Shown here piece by piece: positions 36,163 to 44,686 of a DNA stretch of 64,000 nucleotides. The notes under the pieces were generated by a model. It saw only the letters and a program-made list of their open reading frames with translations, did not search any database and was not told the DNA's origin. This DNA is from Leeuwenhoekiella polynyae (lineage in GTDB: Bacteria; Bacteroidota; Bacteroidia; Flavobacteriales; Flavobacteriaceae), in assembly GCF_004104075.1 (NCBI RefSeq), contig NZ_QOVK01000001.1, forward strand, positions 726,420 to 790,419. The letters run 5' to 3'. The position numbers and the translations under genes are program-made. How positions within the stretch are numbered: the first letter of the stretch is position 1; the number at the start of each line of letters is the position of its first letter.

Positions 36163-37311
36163 TTAATTTTCAGAAACTCTTTTAAGGTTATATAGCTGCT
36201 CAGCTTCCGTTACATTAGGAAGGTCTTCGGTATTCTTTTTTTGAGTGAATTTGAGAAATAGGGGGTAAACAAGTCCGCATCCCAAAAGCACAAAAGCTAA
36301 GATAACCAAGGTAAACAGATCTGCTACTTGGTTTCCGGCAGATAAAATTCCTAAAATCAAAACAACAGAAAGCGGAAAAGACAATGCCAGAATATTAATA
36401 GCAAAATTCTGATTGAATGTTTTTCTGCTATTTAAAACTCGTTTTTCCTGAGCGTCAACTGCAGCTATATGTGCAAAAGGCCAAAAACTACATGCACTCA
36501 ATCCAAAAGCCAAAAGCAGCAATCTATCTTCAGCTATAACAATATCTGCAACCCGGATTAATCCTATAGCTAAAAACACTACGATACCAGCTCTTACAAG
36601 AAGTAAAGAAACAATTTCAGCAAATTGACGCTTTTTGATGTTTACTGAAAGTCCAATAAATAGCAAAACAAGCGGAGTCATTAATAAACTCAATCTGCTT
36701 AAACTCTCACTGAATAAAAAAGGAATACTGTTCATATTTATTCCTAAAAACAAAAGGATTAGCGCAGCAGCTATAAAAATATTCACAGGCTCTGAGATCA
36801 TTGCAATACAAAGACTTTTAAATTTTGCTCCGGTAGATCTATTTGTGATGTTTTGGGTTTTATAATGCCAATTCATCGCAACCAGATACAATATTAAAAG
36901 TACAAACAGTTTGTTCCCAAGATCTGCCATTGCTGCTTTAGCAAGAAAGCCTTCGCCCAGATACTCCAATATAAAAGGAAAACAACTCAAGCCTGGTGCT
37001 AAAGAGGGGATAAGCATCTGTGCAGTTCTGTAATTAGGACTGTTTTTTTTTATTCCAATAAATGGAAAAAGAAAAGGGGTGACAAGAAATAAAAAGAAAT
37101 TGAGTACTAAGGCTATAACGGGTAGCACAAGTAGAGAGACCTCTACATTTACCGAAAGCAGTGCAATAAAGATTGTAGCCGGAAGTGCCAGATTTAAAAT
37201 AATCATCTTGATACCGGCTAGTTCTTTTTTCTCCTTAATTTTTAATTTTAGAAGTAAACCTAAACCTATAAAAAGTAAGAAAAGTAATGTCTTTTGTACA
37301 TTGACATCCAT
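36163..37311 (-). CDS. AEC-family (auxin efflux carrier-like) permease
   Basis: A 382-residue inner-membrane protein with about ten helices. The NLALPATIFIALLSV stretch near residues 40-55 and SLAPGLSCFPFI near 100-111 are the family's characteristic broken-helix segments. AEC proteins carry organic anions, auxin-like acids or amino-acid derivatives. It starts 2 bases after the stop of an aminotransferase carrying a Tat signal, so the two form an operon and may handle related compounds. The substrate is unknown. The C-terminal tail is charged and cytoplasmic. Confidence 0.8.
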   Translation of the reverse strand: MDVNVQKTLLFLLFIGLGLLLKLKIKEKKELAGIKMIILNLALPATIFIALLSVNVEVSLLVLPVIALVLNFFLFLVTPFLFPFIGIKKNSPNYRTAQMLIPSLAPGLSCFPFILEYLGEGFLAKAAMADLGNKLFVLLILYLVAMNWHYKTQNITNRSTGAKFKSLCIAMISEPVNIFIAAALILLFLGINMNSIPFLFSESLSRLSLLMTPLVLLFIGLSVNIKKRQFAEIVSLLLVRAGIVVFLAIGLIRVADIVIAEDRLLLLAFGLSACSFWPFAHIAAVDAQEKRVLNSRKTFNQNFAINILALSFPLSVVLILGILSAGNQVADLFTLVILAFVLLGCGLVYPLFLKFTQKKNTEDLPNVTEAEQLYNLKRVSEN

Positions 37312-37313
37312 AA

Positions 37314-38504
37314 TTAAACCAGTATATCGTCTATGGCATCAGTAAAATAGTTCATTTCTTCCATCGTCCCCATACTTACACGACACCAGTTTTGATCCCA
37401 AAATTTAAAAGCTCTCACGACAACGCTTTTATCATATATTTTTTCTAAAAATACATCACCTTCCATATCAATAGGAAAGATGATAAAGTTTGTTGAAGAA
37501 GGCATATAGTCAAAGCCTTTTGAGTCTAAATACGCAGTAGTATACTCTCTTGCTTCTTTGATTTTTTCTTTACACATCGTCAAATATTCAATATCATCCA
37601 TACTGGCAGAAGCTGCATCAATGGTAGGTCCCGCAATACCCATACCGCCACGTGTAATTTCATTTATAGCTTCAAGTGATTCTTTTTTACCTAGCATGTA
37701 CCCCATTCTAAGGCCTGCCATCCCGTGAATTTTAGAAAAGGTACGTGTTACAAAAACATCTTTCCCTTCTGCGACTAATGGAGCCATACTAGCGTCTAAA
37801 CCTTCTGGAGCCAATTCCAGATAGGCTTCATCAACGAAAACAGGGACTTTGTCAGAAACTCTTCTACAAAAATCTTTCAGCTTTTCGGTATCGGTTAAAG
37901 TAGCAGTAGGATTGTTAGGGTTTGTGATGTAAACCAGCTTAGTATCGTCGTCAATTGCAGCTTCCATCGCATCAAGGTCGTGCTGATAATCTTCAGTCAA
38001 TTTGATAGCTTTCCAAGAACCTCCGGCAGCTTTTGCTACACTTACCAGCGACATATAGCTAGGGTCTGCGCTGATCACATTTCCACCATTTTGAAATAAA
38101 ACTAATGCTGTTTTTTCTAAAAGGTCAGAAGAACCGGGTCCCATCATAATATGATCTGGAGTAACCCCTTCTTTATCTGCAATTTTTTGCACTAAGCTCC
38201 CTAAAGAAGACCACGAATAGTGATTACCATCCCAAACGCCTTCCTGAAATGCTTTTGCAGCAAGTTTAGAAGGACCGTACGGATTCTCATTCCATACTAA
38301 ACGAGCTTTAACCGTGCTCAGATCTGGGAATTTAGGCGGTGTAAACTCATCAAAAGCAGCGTTTTTATATAAGAATTTTTGATTATTTCGTTGTGCTTGT
38401 TCTACAGTTGATCCCCATAAAGCAGTAGGGGCAATGGCAATTGCACCAACAGAAAACGCCATTTTCTTTAACCAATCTCTTCTAGGATTTTGAGAAGTGC
38501 TCAT
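37314..38504 (-). CDS. Tat-exported PLP-dependent aminotransferase (HisC-like, class I/II)
   Basis: A 396-residue fold-type I aminotransferase resembling histidinol-phosphate aminotransferase. Seen are NENPYGPSKLAAKA, the NPNNPTATL turn and the PLP lysine in TFSKIHGMAGLRMGY. Before these stands a twin-arginine signal, RRDWLKKMAFSVGAIAIAPTALW (about residues 8-30), which indicates export of the folded enzyme to the periplasm. That is unusual for an aminotransferase but seen in Bacteroidota. It shares an operon with an AEC permease (2-base gap). A role in periplasmic amino-acid conversion is inferred, not histidine synthesis. Confidence 0.88.
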   Translation of the reverse strand: MSTSQNPRRDWLKKMAFSVGAIAIAPTALWGSTVEQAQRNNQKFLYKNAAFDEFTPPKFPDLSTVKARLVWNENPYGPSKLAAKAFQEGVWDGNHYSWSSLGSLVQKIADKEGVTPDHIMMGPGSSDLLEKTALVLFQNGGNVISADPSYMSLVSVAKAAGGSWKAIKLTEDYQHDLDAMEAAIDDDTKLVYITNPNNPTATLTDTEKLKDFCRRVSDKVPVFVDEAYLELAPEGLDASMAPLVAEGKDVFVTRTFSKIHGMAGLRMGYMLGKKESLEAINEITRGGMGIAGPTIDAASASMDDIEYLTMCKEKIKEAREYTTAYLDSKGFDYMPSSTNFIIFPIDMEGDVFLEKIYDKSVVVRAFKFWDQNWCRVSMGTMEEMNYFTDAIDDILV

Positions 38505-38660
38505 AATTCACAATTTATTTTGGATTCCTTTAAATTTATGAAAATGAAATTATGATTATTGTGTTAAATCCGTAAAAAACAGCTGTTTAAATAGTTATTT
38601 AAAAATTATCTTGAGTAATTATTGAATTATTATTAACGTATTTAGGGTGTTTAAATAACT

Positions 38661-38705
38661 AGTAAAGCCTCTACTAATTGAAAATCAATTGTCAGAGGCT
38701 TTACT
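38661..38705. terminator. Inverted repeat, probable terminator
   Basis: AGTAAAGCCTCT (38661-38672) pairs with AGAGGCTTTACT (38694-38705), with a further small inner hairpin. It is downstream of the PA2169-family gene on the minus strand. A clear T-run is lacking, so the terminator call is moderate. Confidence 0.55.
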
Positions 38706-38724
38706 ATTATATTTTAAAATAAGG

Positions 38725-39195
38725 TTATTGTAACTTAGAAATATCTTCTAGTTGCTGCAAATCTTCAATAGTTCTATAGATTTTAGACAGTTGATTATTA
38801 ATTATTGTACGCAGGTGTGTAGAGAATTCAAAATCTTTTAAAGCGTTTTCATATTCTTCAGCACTTATTTTTTCACCTCTTAGACATTCCTCTAAAACAG
38901 AAGAAATATCATCTTTACTAACAATACTCTTTACATCTATCCAGAATCTGTGTAGATTAGCGGCAATGCTCCCTTCGTTTTCAGGACGAGCATTAATGGC
39001 GTGTAATTCTTTGTCGAGTTCAGTTGCAAATTGATTACGCTTAGCGGCCTGGCGTTGCATAAAACCTTTAAGTTCAGTGTGGTTTATTTCTTGCATTGCT
39101 TTAATAAAACCCTTCTCGGCGTCATAATTTTTTACGAGTAATTTTTGAAGAGTATCTACGAGTTCTTCATGGTGTTTTTGCTTATCAACGTTCAT
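38725..39195 (-). CDS. PA2169-family four-helix-bundle protein
   Basis: A 156-residue all-helical protein with the family pattern: LVDTLQKLLVKNYDAEKGF, ELKGFMQRQAAKRNQFATEL, a middle HRFWIDVKSIV and a late CLRGEKISAEEYENAL. PA2169/DUF2383-type proteins are ferritin-like bundles of uncertain role, often linked to stress or stationary phase. No di-iron motif is complete. It is alone on its strand, with a hairpin downstream. Confidence 0.85.
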   Translation of the reverse strand: MNVDKQKHHEELVDTLQKLLVKNYDAEKGFIKAMQEINHTELKGFMQRQAAKRNQFATELDKELHAINARPENEGSIAANLHRFWIDVKSIVSKDDISSVLEECLRGEKISAEEYENALKDFEFSTHLRTIINNQLSKIYRTIEDLQQLEDISKLQ

Positions 39196-39377
39196 GGCTT
39201 TACTTTAATGAAATGAAATGTAATTTAATCGAAACCTTTTGAATTAGGTAGAGTAAAGGTAGTTATCCCAACAGATATTTTTTTAACATTTTAATCTTTT
39301 TGCAATAACTTAACACCAGTAGCAGAGTTAGTTTCTAATTTAGGTGAAGCCATGTACTCACTATCTAATAAAACTTT

Positions 39378-39845
39378 ATGTCTATCACTTTTTCTGAATT
39401 TAAAAAGCTACTAACTACGTCCTATAAAATAGGTTTTGAACTGCCAAACGGAAAATTAGTTCCCAGTCATTTTACAATAACGGGAATAGGGGAGCAGATC
39501 ACCAATAGTATTGATTTAAATGAAAAATTTCAAAAGCAGCGCTATCTAGTTCTACAATTAAAACCTTTTGGAAATTTCAATCACAGATTGCATCCGGAGA
39601 AACTCTTACATCTTTTAGAGCTGGCTGAACAATCATTTGATATAGGAACCTTAACTATCTTAATTGCTTACGAAGCTGAAAGCACAATTTTCTATAAACT
39701 TGAAGCTTCAGAAAAGTATTTCAAACTTCTACCAGATATAGATAAGGCTAAGATTGATGAAAAACAAACTCTTACTCACAAACAAACAACACCTTTAATG
39801 GATGCAGCTTCAGACTCTTGCATTCCGGGGAATGGTTGCTGCTAA
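39378..39845 (+). CDS. DUF6428-like protein with cysteine tail
   Basis: A 155-residue cytoplasmic protein. The N-terminal half (FKKLLTTSYKIGFELPNGKLVPSHFTITGIG) and IDLNEKFQKQRYLVLQLKP match what I remember of the DUF6428 family, which in flavobacteria is often found in arsenic-resistance gene sets. No such genes are present here apart from an MFS transporter 69 bases downstream. The last eight residues are CIPGNGCC, suggesting metal or metalloid binding. The family assignment is from memory and uncertain. Confidence 0.65.
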   Translation: MSITFSEFKKLLTTSYKIGFELPNGKLVPSHFTITGIGEQITNSIDLNEKFQKQRYLVLQLKPFGNFNHRLHPEKLLHLLELAEQSFDIGTLTILIAYEAESTIFYKLEASEKYFKLLPDIDKAKIDEKQTLTHKQTTPLMDAASDSCIPGNGCC

Positions 39846-39914
39846 AAACTTGTAAAGATTTACTTTAGCGTTCGCAATCAGAGAGCTAATTTCGCATCCT
39901 ATATTTGAGCTATT

Positions 39915-41183
39915 ATGGCAAAGAAAGATCCGTATGCCGCACTTAGGTATCGAGAGTTTAATGTTTTTCTGTTGATGCGATTTGCCATGGTTTTTGCGTG
40001 GTCTATGCAATTTGTGGTCATCGAATGGGAAGTGTATAGTATAACAAAAAATCCGCTTTCTCTTGGAATTATAGGCTTGATGGAAGTTATACCAGCTGTA
40101 TCTCTTGCCTTATTTGCCGGGCATATTGTAGATCAAAATGAAAAACGCTCCTTGCTTTTTAAATGTTTGTTAGGTTTTTCGGTAATTAGCATGGGCTTGT
40201 TTTTATTGACCTGGCCGCGGTTTACCCAATTCATAGATACGAATTACACGTTATATTTTATTTATTTTCTGGTGTTTTTAGGAGGCATTGTAAGAGCATT
40301 TCTTGGTCCAACGATCTTTTCCTTATTCGCCTTAATTATACCCAAAAAGATTTACCCTAATGCAGCTACCTGGAGCAGTTCAGTTTGGCAAATGGGAGCT
40401 GTGGTTGGTCCTGCGGCAGGAGGTTTTACTATAAACATGATAGGAGTACACTGGTCGATGTGTGTAATATTTGGCTTTTCATTATTTGCTTTAATCTGTC
40501 TATCTCAGATTGAAAGAAAGCCTATTATGAATACTAAAATAGGTGAGCCTATTCTTCAAAGCCTAAAAGAAGGTATTCATTTTGTGAAAAATAGTAAAGC
40601 TGTTTTAGGAGCCTTGAGCCTTGATATGATTGCTGTTCTCTTTGGTGGGGCTGTGGCTCTCCTGCCAATATATGCACAAGATATTCTTGAAGTAGGCCCT
40701 GAAGGCTTTGGAATCCTTAGAGCAGCACCAGCTGTAGGGGCCTTGATAACCATGTTTACTTCGGCTTATTTCCCTTTATACAAAAATGCGGGGATAAAAT
40801 TGCTTGCGGCAATCTTTGGTTTTGGGGTTTGTATTGTCGTATTTGGTTTGTCTACTACATTCTGGTTGTCTGTAGCAGCCTTATTTATGAGCGGGGTAAC
40901 CGATGGGATTTCTATGATCATCAGGCAAACCATACTTCAGCTAAAAACACCAGACGCTATGCGAGGACGTGTAGCTTCTGTTAATTCTATGTTTGTAGGT
41001 AGTTCAAATGAATTAGGCGCTTTTGAGAGCGGACTAACTGCAAAATTAATGGGAACGGTTACAGCAGTAGTTTTTGGTGGCAGTATGACTCTTATTACCG
41101 TAATTTTTACAGGAATAATTTCGCCAAAATTCAGAAAATTAGACCTCCGAAAAGATTTAGAAGAACATGAGGCTTTAGAGTGA
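39915..41183 (+). CDS. MFS transporter (MFS_3/EntS-like)
   Basis: A 422-residue, 12-helix major facilitator superfamily protein. The layout and the loop between helices 10 and 11 (PDAMRGRVASVNSMFVGSSNELGAFESG) match the MFS_3 group that includes the enterobactin exporter EntS and multidrug exporters. Between helices 2 and 3 is FAGHIVDQNEKRSLL, the family's motif A region. A -7-like box TATATTTG at 39900-39907 lies just before the start. It is probably an exporter; substrate unknown. Confidence 0.88.
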   Translation: MAKKDPYAALRYREFNVFLLMRFAMVFAWSMQFVVIEWEVYSITKNPLSLGIIGLMEVIPAVSLALFAGHIVDQNEKRSLLFKCLLGFSVISMGLFLLTWPRFTQFIDTNYTLYFIYFLVFLGGIVRAFLGPTIFSLFALIIPKKIYPNAATWSSSVWQMGAVVGPAAGGFTINMIGVHWSMCVIFGFSLFALICLSQIERKPIMNTKIGEPILQSLKEGIHFVKNSKAVLGALSLDMIAVLFGGAVALLPIYAQDILEVGPEGFGILRAAPAVGALITMFTSAYFPLYKNAGIKLLAAIFGFGVCIVVFGLSTTFWLSVAALFMSGVTDGISMIIRQTILQLKTPDAMRGRVASVNSMFVGSSNELGAFESGLTAKLMGTVTAVVFGGSMTLITVIFTGIISPKFRKLDLRKDLEEHEALE

Positions 41184-41184
41184 T

Positions 41185-41829
41185 TTAGAATCCTGCTGGT
41201 AAGGCAGCGGTTCCCTTTACCTCTTCATCTAAATCAACTTCAATAGCGTTCATTTCTTTCGCTAAAAGCCCTTTTCTAAATATGATAAGGTTAATATAAA
41301 TATCAACTTTTATATCATCATTTCCAGCTACTCTAAAGATACTATTGTTAACAAATACTTTAATATGCCAGGTTGTAGAACCTTTATACGCGTACGCTTG
41401 AAATCCTTCAATTTTATCATCACCATTTGTACTCTGCGTGATAACTGAGGTTCCATTATTATTATTATCTAAAAAATAATATCCTTGTAATGTAACATTA
41501 TAAGGGTCTATAGGAATTTTAGTATCAAAATCTTCAACGCCACTTTTGTTTGTTGCTTTTAAAACAAGTTCTGCATAATTTATTGGTCCATATTTACTTA
41601 CATCGAGATTGTATTGGACTATGGAGTTATCTGTACGCTGAATTAGAAGCTGAGAACCTCTGATTTGTGTTGATTCACCGGGATCTTCTAGGTATAGTTT
41701 TTTCTCAATAATAGTAAACCCATTAACATCTAAATCTGTATTTGGATTAGTAGTATTAACCCCTACCTGTGCAGATACTGTTAATGCAGCGCACATACAA
41801 GTGACTAGTATGTATATTTTATAATGCAT
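41185..41829 (-). CDS. Secreted protein, tandem paralogue 3 (VGVNTTNP type)
   Basis: A 214-residue exported protein (signal peptide to about residue 20, VSA-Q). The mature protein begins VGVNTTNPNTDLDVNG, a motif shared with the two upstream neighbours and common at the start of flavobacterial surface or tail-fibre-like proteins. The rest is beta-rich and ends VDLDEEVKGTAALPAGF, again like its neighbours. Its start codon shares one base with the stop of the preceding gene. Function unknown; a surface fibre or adhesin component is only a guess. Confidence 0.7.
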   Translation of the reverse strand: MHYKIYILVTCMCAALTVSAQVGVNTTNPNTDLDVNGFTIIEKKLYLEDPGESTQIRGSQLLIQRTDNSIVQYNLDVSKYGPINYAELVLKATNKSGVEDFDTKIPIDPYNVTLQGYYFLDNNNNGTSVITQSTNGDDKIEGFQAYAYKGSTTWHIKVFVNNSIFRVAGNDDIKVDIYINLIIFRKGLLAKEMNAIEVDLDEEVKGTAALPAGF

Positions 41830-42449
41830 TAATTTAAGTTTTCAGGAGCCGAAGTGCTACCTGTATTGTTACCTTCTAAATCAACTCTGATTGTTGGAAG
41901 CTCTTTATAATACGATTTATCATAAACTATAAGTGTAAGTCTATACTCAACACTCTTAGTAGCTGCCAGATCAAGAAAGCGGTTTCTAATTTCTAAATGC
42001 CATGTGTTATTTTCCTGAAAAACACGCGTTACAAATGCTCCTATACTGTTACTAGGTCCTTTATCGATGCCGTCGCCAATATATTGAAAATTTGATATAG
42101 CAATCACATACTTGCCTGTATCGTATTGTAAATCAACATTTTCAAGATTGTCGCTATTTATATTAAAAAAACGATAGTTAACAATATTTATAGGAGCTAC
42201 CGTTAAATCATCAGGATCCAGATAGGTCACTTCTCCTATAGGAGTTGAGTTTGTTAAACGTGTTAGCAGCTTAAATTCCTCATCGGTAGCAGTAACTTCA
42301 TCTATTTGACTTCTAATCAATTCTTTTTGGATGAGCATATCGCCATTAATATGCAAATCTGCTTCGGGATTTGTCATGCCTATTCCTACCTGACTATAGG
42401 TAACAAAACTGCATAAGCATAGTGTTATATATAATAGAAGTTTGGGCAT
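41829..42449 (-). CDS. Secreted protein, tandem paralogue 2 (VGIGMTNP type)
   Basis: A 206-residue exported protein (signal peptide to about residue 19, TYS-Q). It opens VGIGMTNPEADLHINGDML and ends IRVDLEGNNTGSTSAPENLN, with the same overall plan as the genes on either side. The middle contains the aromatic segment NTWHLEIRNRF, which corresponds to STTWHIKVFV and SSTWHITADF in the other two. Stop and start overlap by one base with the next gene, and a 2-base gap separates it from the first gene. Function unknown. Confidence 0.7.
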   Translation of the reverse strand: MPKLLLYITLCLCSFVTYSQVGIGMTNPEADLHINGDMLIQKELIRSQIDEVTATDEEFKLLTRLTNSTPIGEVTYLDPDDLTVAPINIVNYRFFNINSDNLENVDLQYDTGKYVIAISNFQYIGDGIDKGPSNSIGAFVTRVFQENNTWHLEIRNRFLDLAATKSVEYRLTLIVYDKSYYKELPTIRVDLEGNNTGSTSAPENLN

Positions 42450-42451
42450 AA

Positions 42452-43087
42452 TTAATTAATAATAGGGGTTGTAATGGTTCCGGTAGTCGTATTGTTCATA
42501 TCGTACTCTATTTTGCCCAGTTGTTTTGATAAATCCCGTGAGTAAATTAAAGTTGTTATGGTCCACGTTCCTATTTCATTACTATCAAGATTGTTTGCCG
42601 CGGGAAAATCGGCAGTAATATGCCAAGTTGAAGATCCATCAGAATTTGTTTTGATGATAGCCGCGAAATAAGGTATTGTTGAATAATTACCAATATCGAG
42701 TTCTCTGTCATAATTTGCAGAAATAGTATTTACTACAAAATCGTTGGCATCAATACTAGTGTTGAGATCTCGCACCCAGTCTTCATTTGGATTGTAAATC
42801 TCATATTTTTGGATATACCCCAAAGCTGCACCCGTAGGGTTACTCACATCTAATTTTCTAATATTAGAATTATTTTCCTGCATCAAAAACGAAGATTTAT
42901 CTTCATCGGTTAATGGTTCAATAACTTTTATATTAAAACCGTCTCTCAATGTAGCAGCACCAGCCACCTCAAGGGTAGCACGTGGTTTTAAAGTACCAAT
43001 ACCAACGCCAGGCTCTTGTGAAAAAGAAGAAGTAGTTATAAATACAAGAGCACTTGTTAAAACATTTAACAGGGTAATGTTTTTCAT
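42452..43087 (-). CDS. Secreted protein, tandem paralogue 1 (VGIGTLKP type)
   Basis: A 211-residue exported protein (signal peptide to about residue 23, SFS-Q) and first gene of the three-gene set. The mature start PGVGIGTLKPRATLEVAG carries the shared motif in its most common form. The shared STWHI strand and an ending IEYDMNNTTTGTITTPIIN follow. The three proteins are clearly related yet well diverged, so the duplication is old. Function unknown. Confidence 0.7.
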   Translation of the reverse strand: MKNITLLNVLTSALVFITTSSFSQEPGVGIGTLKPRATLEVAGAATLRDGFNIKVIEPLTDEDKSSFLMQENNSNIRKLDVSNPTGAALGYIQKYEIYNPNEDWVRDLNTSIDANDFVVNTISANYDRELDIGNYSTIPYFAAIIKTNSDGSSTWHITADFPAANNLDSNEIGTWTITTLIYSRDLSKQLGKIEYDMNNTTTGTITTPIIN

Positions 43088-43402
43088 CGATGAAAATTGG
43101 GGTTTGTAAGTGTAAAATTAATATAAATCAGATTATTAACAAGTTTTTATTGTTAATATTAGGTAATGTAATCTGAATCCTACATTGTTCTGAGGATTGT
43201 AATATTTCAATCTATATAGATAGTCTGTCCATGTGAAGCTTAAAATGCGTATCTTTACATCAGTTTGAGTTTTATAAGCATTTAGCTTAAGCAGTTCTTG
43301 ATAGCATCAGATATTAGATCAGTCTCCAATTTTTCAAAGTATCCACGTTTCAGTACTTTTTAATTCACTCAAACTAATTTATTTATTCACCTAAAACAGA
43401 TA
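43088..43402. other. Divergent intergenic region; possible long leader of the cold-shock-domain gene
   Basis: About 315 AT-rich bases without a gene between divergent transcription units. A -7-like TATCTTTA lies near 43250 (one mismatch to TAnnTTTG). If used, the cold-shock-domain gene would have a leader of roughly 140 bases, as many cold-shock genes do. This is inference. Confidence 0.35.
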
Positions 43403-43867
43403 ATGGCTAAATCACAACAGACCTATAGTAAGACAGAACGAGAAAAAAAACGTATTAAAAAGCGTGAAGAGAAATTGAAGCGCAAAGAAGCACGTAAAGC
43501 AAACTCAACAGGAGGAAATTTTGAAGATATGATTGCTTACGTTGACCACAATGGAAACCTAACAGATACTCCTCCAGATCCAGCAATGAAAGTTGAAGTA
43601 GATATTGAAGATATCCAGATTAGTGTTCCTAAAACTACTGAAGAAGATAAAATCGCAGCGGAAGAAGCTAAATTTAGAAAAGGTAAAGTTTCTTTCTTTG
43701 ACCATTCTAAAGGATTTGGTTTTATCATAGATACCGAAAATCAAGAAAAGTATTTTGTTCACGTTAGTGGAATTCTTGAAGGAGAACTTAACGAAAATGA
43801 TAAAGTGGCTTACGAATTGGAGCGTGGTCAAAAAGGGATGAATGCTGTACGTGTGAGTAAAATTTAG
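43403..43867 (+). CDS. Cold-shock-domain protein with basic N-terminal extension
   Basis: A 154-residue RNA/DNA-binding protein. The first 35 residues are very basic (KTEREKKRIKKREEKLKRKEARK), followed by an acidic linker, then a cold-shock domain at about 92-154 with RNP1 KGFGFI (103-108) and RNP2 YFVHV (117-121). The domain is about 60 residues, slightly short but complete. Classic CspA proteins lack the extension, so this is a larger flavobacterial variant. It converges on the DUF1853 gene with no intervening base, so termination may occur inside the opposing gene. Confidence 0.92.
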   Translation: MAKSQQTYSKTEREKKRIKKREEKLKRKEARKANSTGGNFEDMIAYVDHNGNLTDTPPDPAMKVEVDIEDIQISVPKTTEEDKIAAEEAKFRKGKVSFFDHSKGFGFIIDTENQEKYFVHVSGILEGELNENDKVAYELERGQKGMNAVRVSKI

Positions 43868-44686
43868 TTACCACCATGTGGCAAAATGTCTCTGAACTTT
43901 AATATCAGATTCAAAAACCCAAAATATACACGAGCGCTGTTCTTTTAGAGCAGCGCTTATTTTTTTATAAAAAACTGAAAAACTATCAGTTTTAATAGAC
44001 TCTAAAATAGGAGCGGAGACCCAGTCATTTTTATGCGGGATATAAAACGAGAAATCTTTTTTATTGAAAAATTCCAGTTCTTCTACTCTAAAATAAAAAC
44101 CTTGTATAGGGTCTTTTAAGATTTCCACCTCATTTATTTTATGATTTAAGGGTAGGTATATCTGAGCTTTAAAACTAATCTGTTGCATTAAATCCTCAGC
44201 TTTAAGATTTAAACTTTTCAAATAGCTCGTTGTTTCTGGTCTGTAAAGAATAGGAAATTGATGCGAACTCATTTTGTTCAGTTTAAAGCGCAGTTTGTCT
44301 TTCGCATTGGGACCTATAATTTTATCAATCCAATTTCCGGTTAATTCAGGTCTGTAGAAATAGAACTTATAAACCATTTCAAGATGAATGGTCTTTTTTA
44401 AAGTAAGATCATTAACTATAAAATCGAGCTCGCCCAGCGTTTGCTTTTCCGCAATAATCTGTAGATTTTTTGATAAAATCTGATATCTGTGAGAACTTAA
44501 TGCCGCTTCCATCAAAACTTCCATGCGTTGACCCAACCGAATAGAGTCCGGCATTTTAAAATCTTTTGGAAGATTTTTTTTTACTTCAGTTAGTTGAAAA
44601 TTTGAATACGGAAATTCATCGGAGTTAAATACTAACTGCGGAGTGTTTAAAAATCCTATATATTGCTGTTGCAGAGCGCTGATCAA
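43868..44686 (-). CDS. DUF1853-family protein
   Basis: A 272-residue cytoplasmic protein. The centre has GELDFIVNDL followed by IHLEMVYKFYFYR and later an LGQRMEVLMEAAL helix before it, the marks of DUF1853. The E...ELDF...HLEMVYK spacing recalls the PD-(D/E)XK nuclease core, so a nuclease-like fold is possible. Activity is not known. It overlaps the cysteine synthase gene by 4 bases and so ends the cysE-cysM operon, perhaps only by transcriptional convenience. Confidence 0.8.
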   Translation of the reverse strand: MISALQQQYIGFLNTPQLVFNSDEFPYSNFQLTEVKKNLPKDFKMPDSIRLGQRMEVLMEAALSSHRYQILSKNLQIIAEKQTLGELDFIVNDLTLKKTIHLEMVYKFYFYRPELTGNWIDKIIGPNAKDKLRFKLNKMSSHQFPILYRPETTSYLKSLNLKAEDLMQQISFKAQIYLPLNHKINEVEILKDPIQGFYFRVEELEFFNKKDFSFYIPHKNDWVSAPILESIKTDSFSVFYKKISAALKEQRSCIFWVFESDIKVQRHFATWW

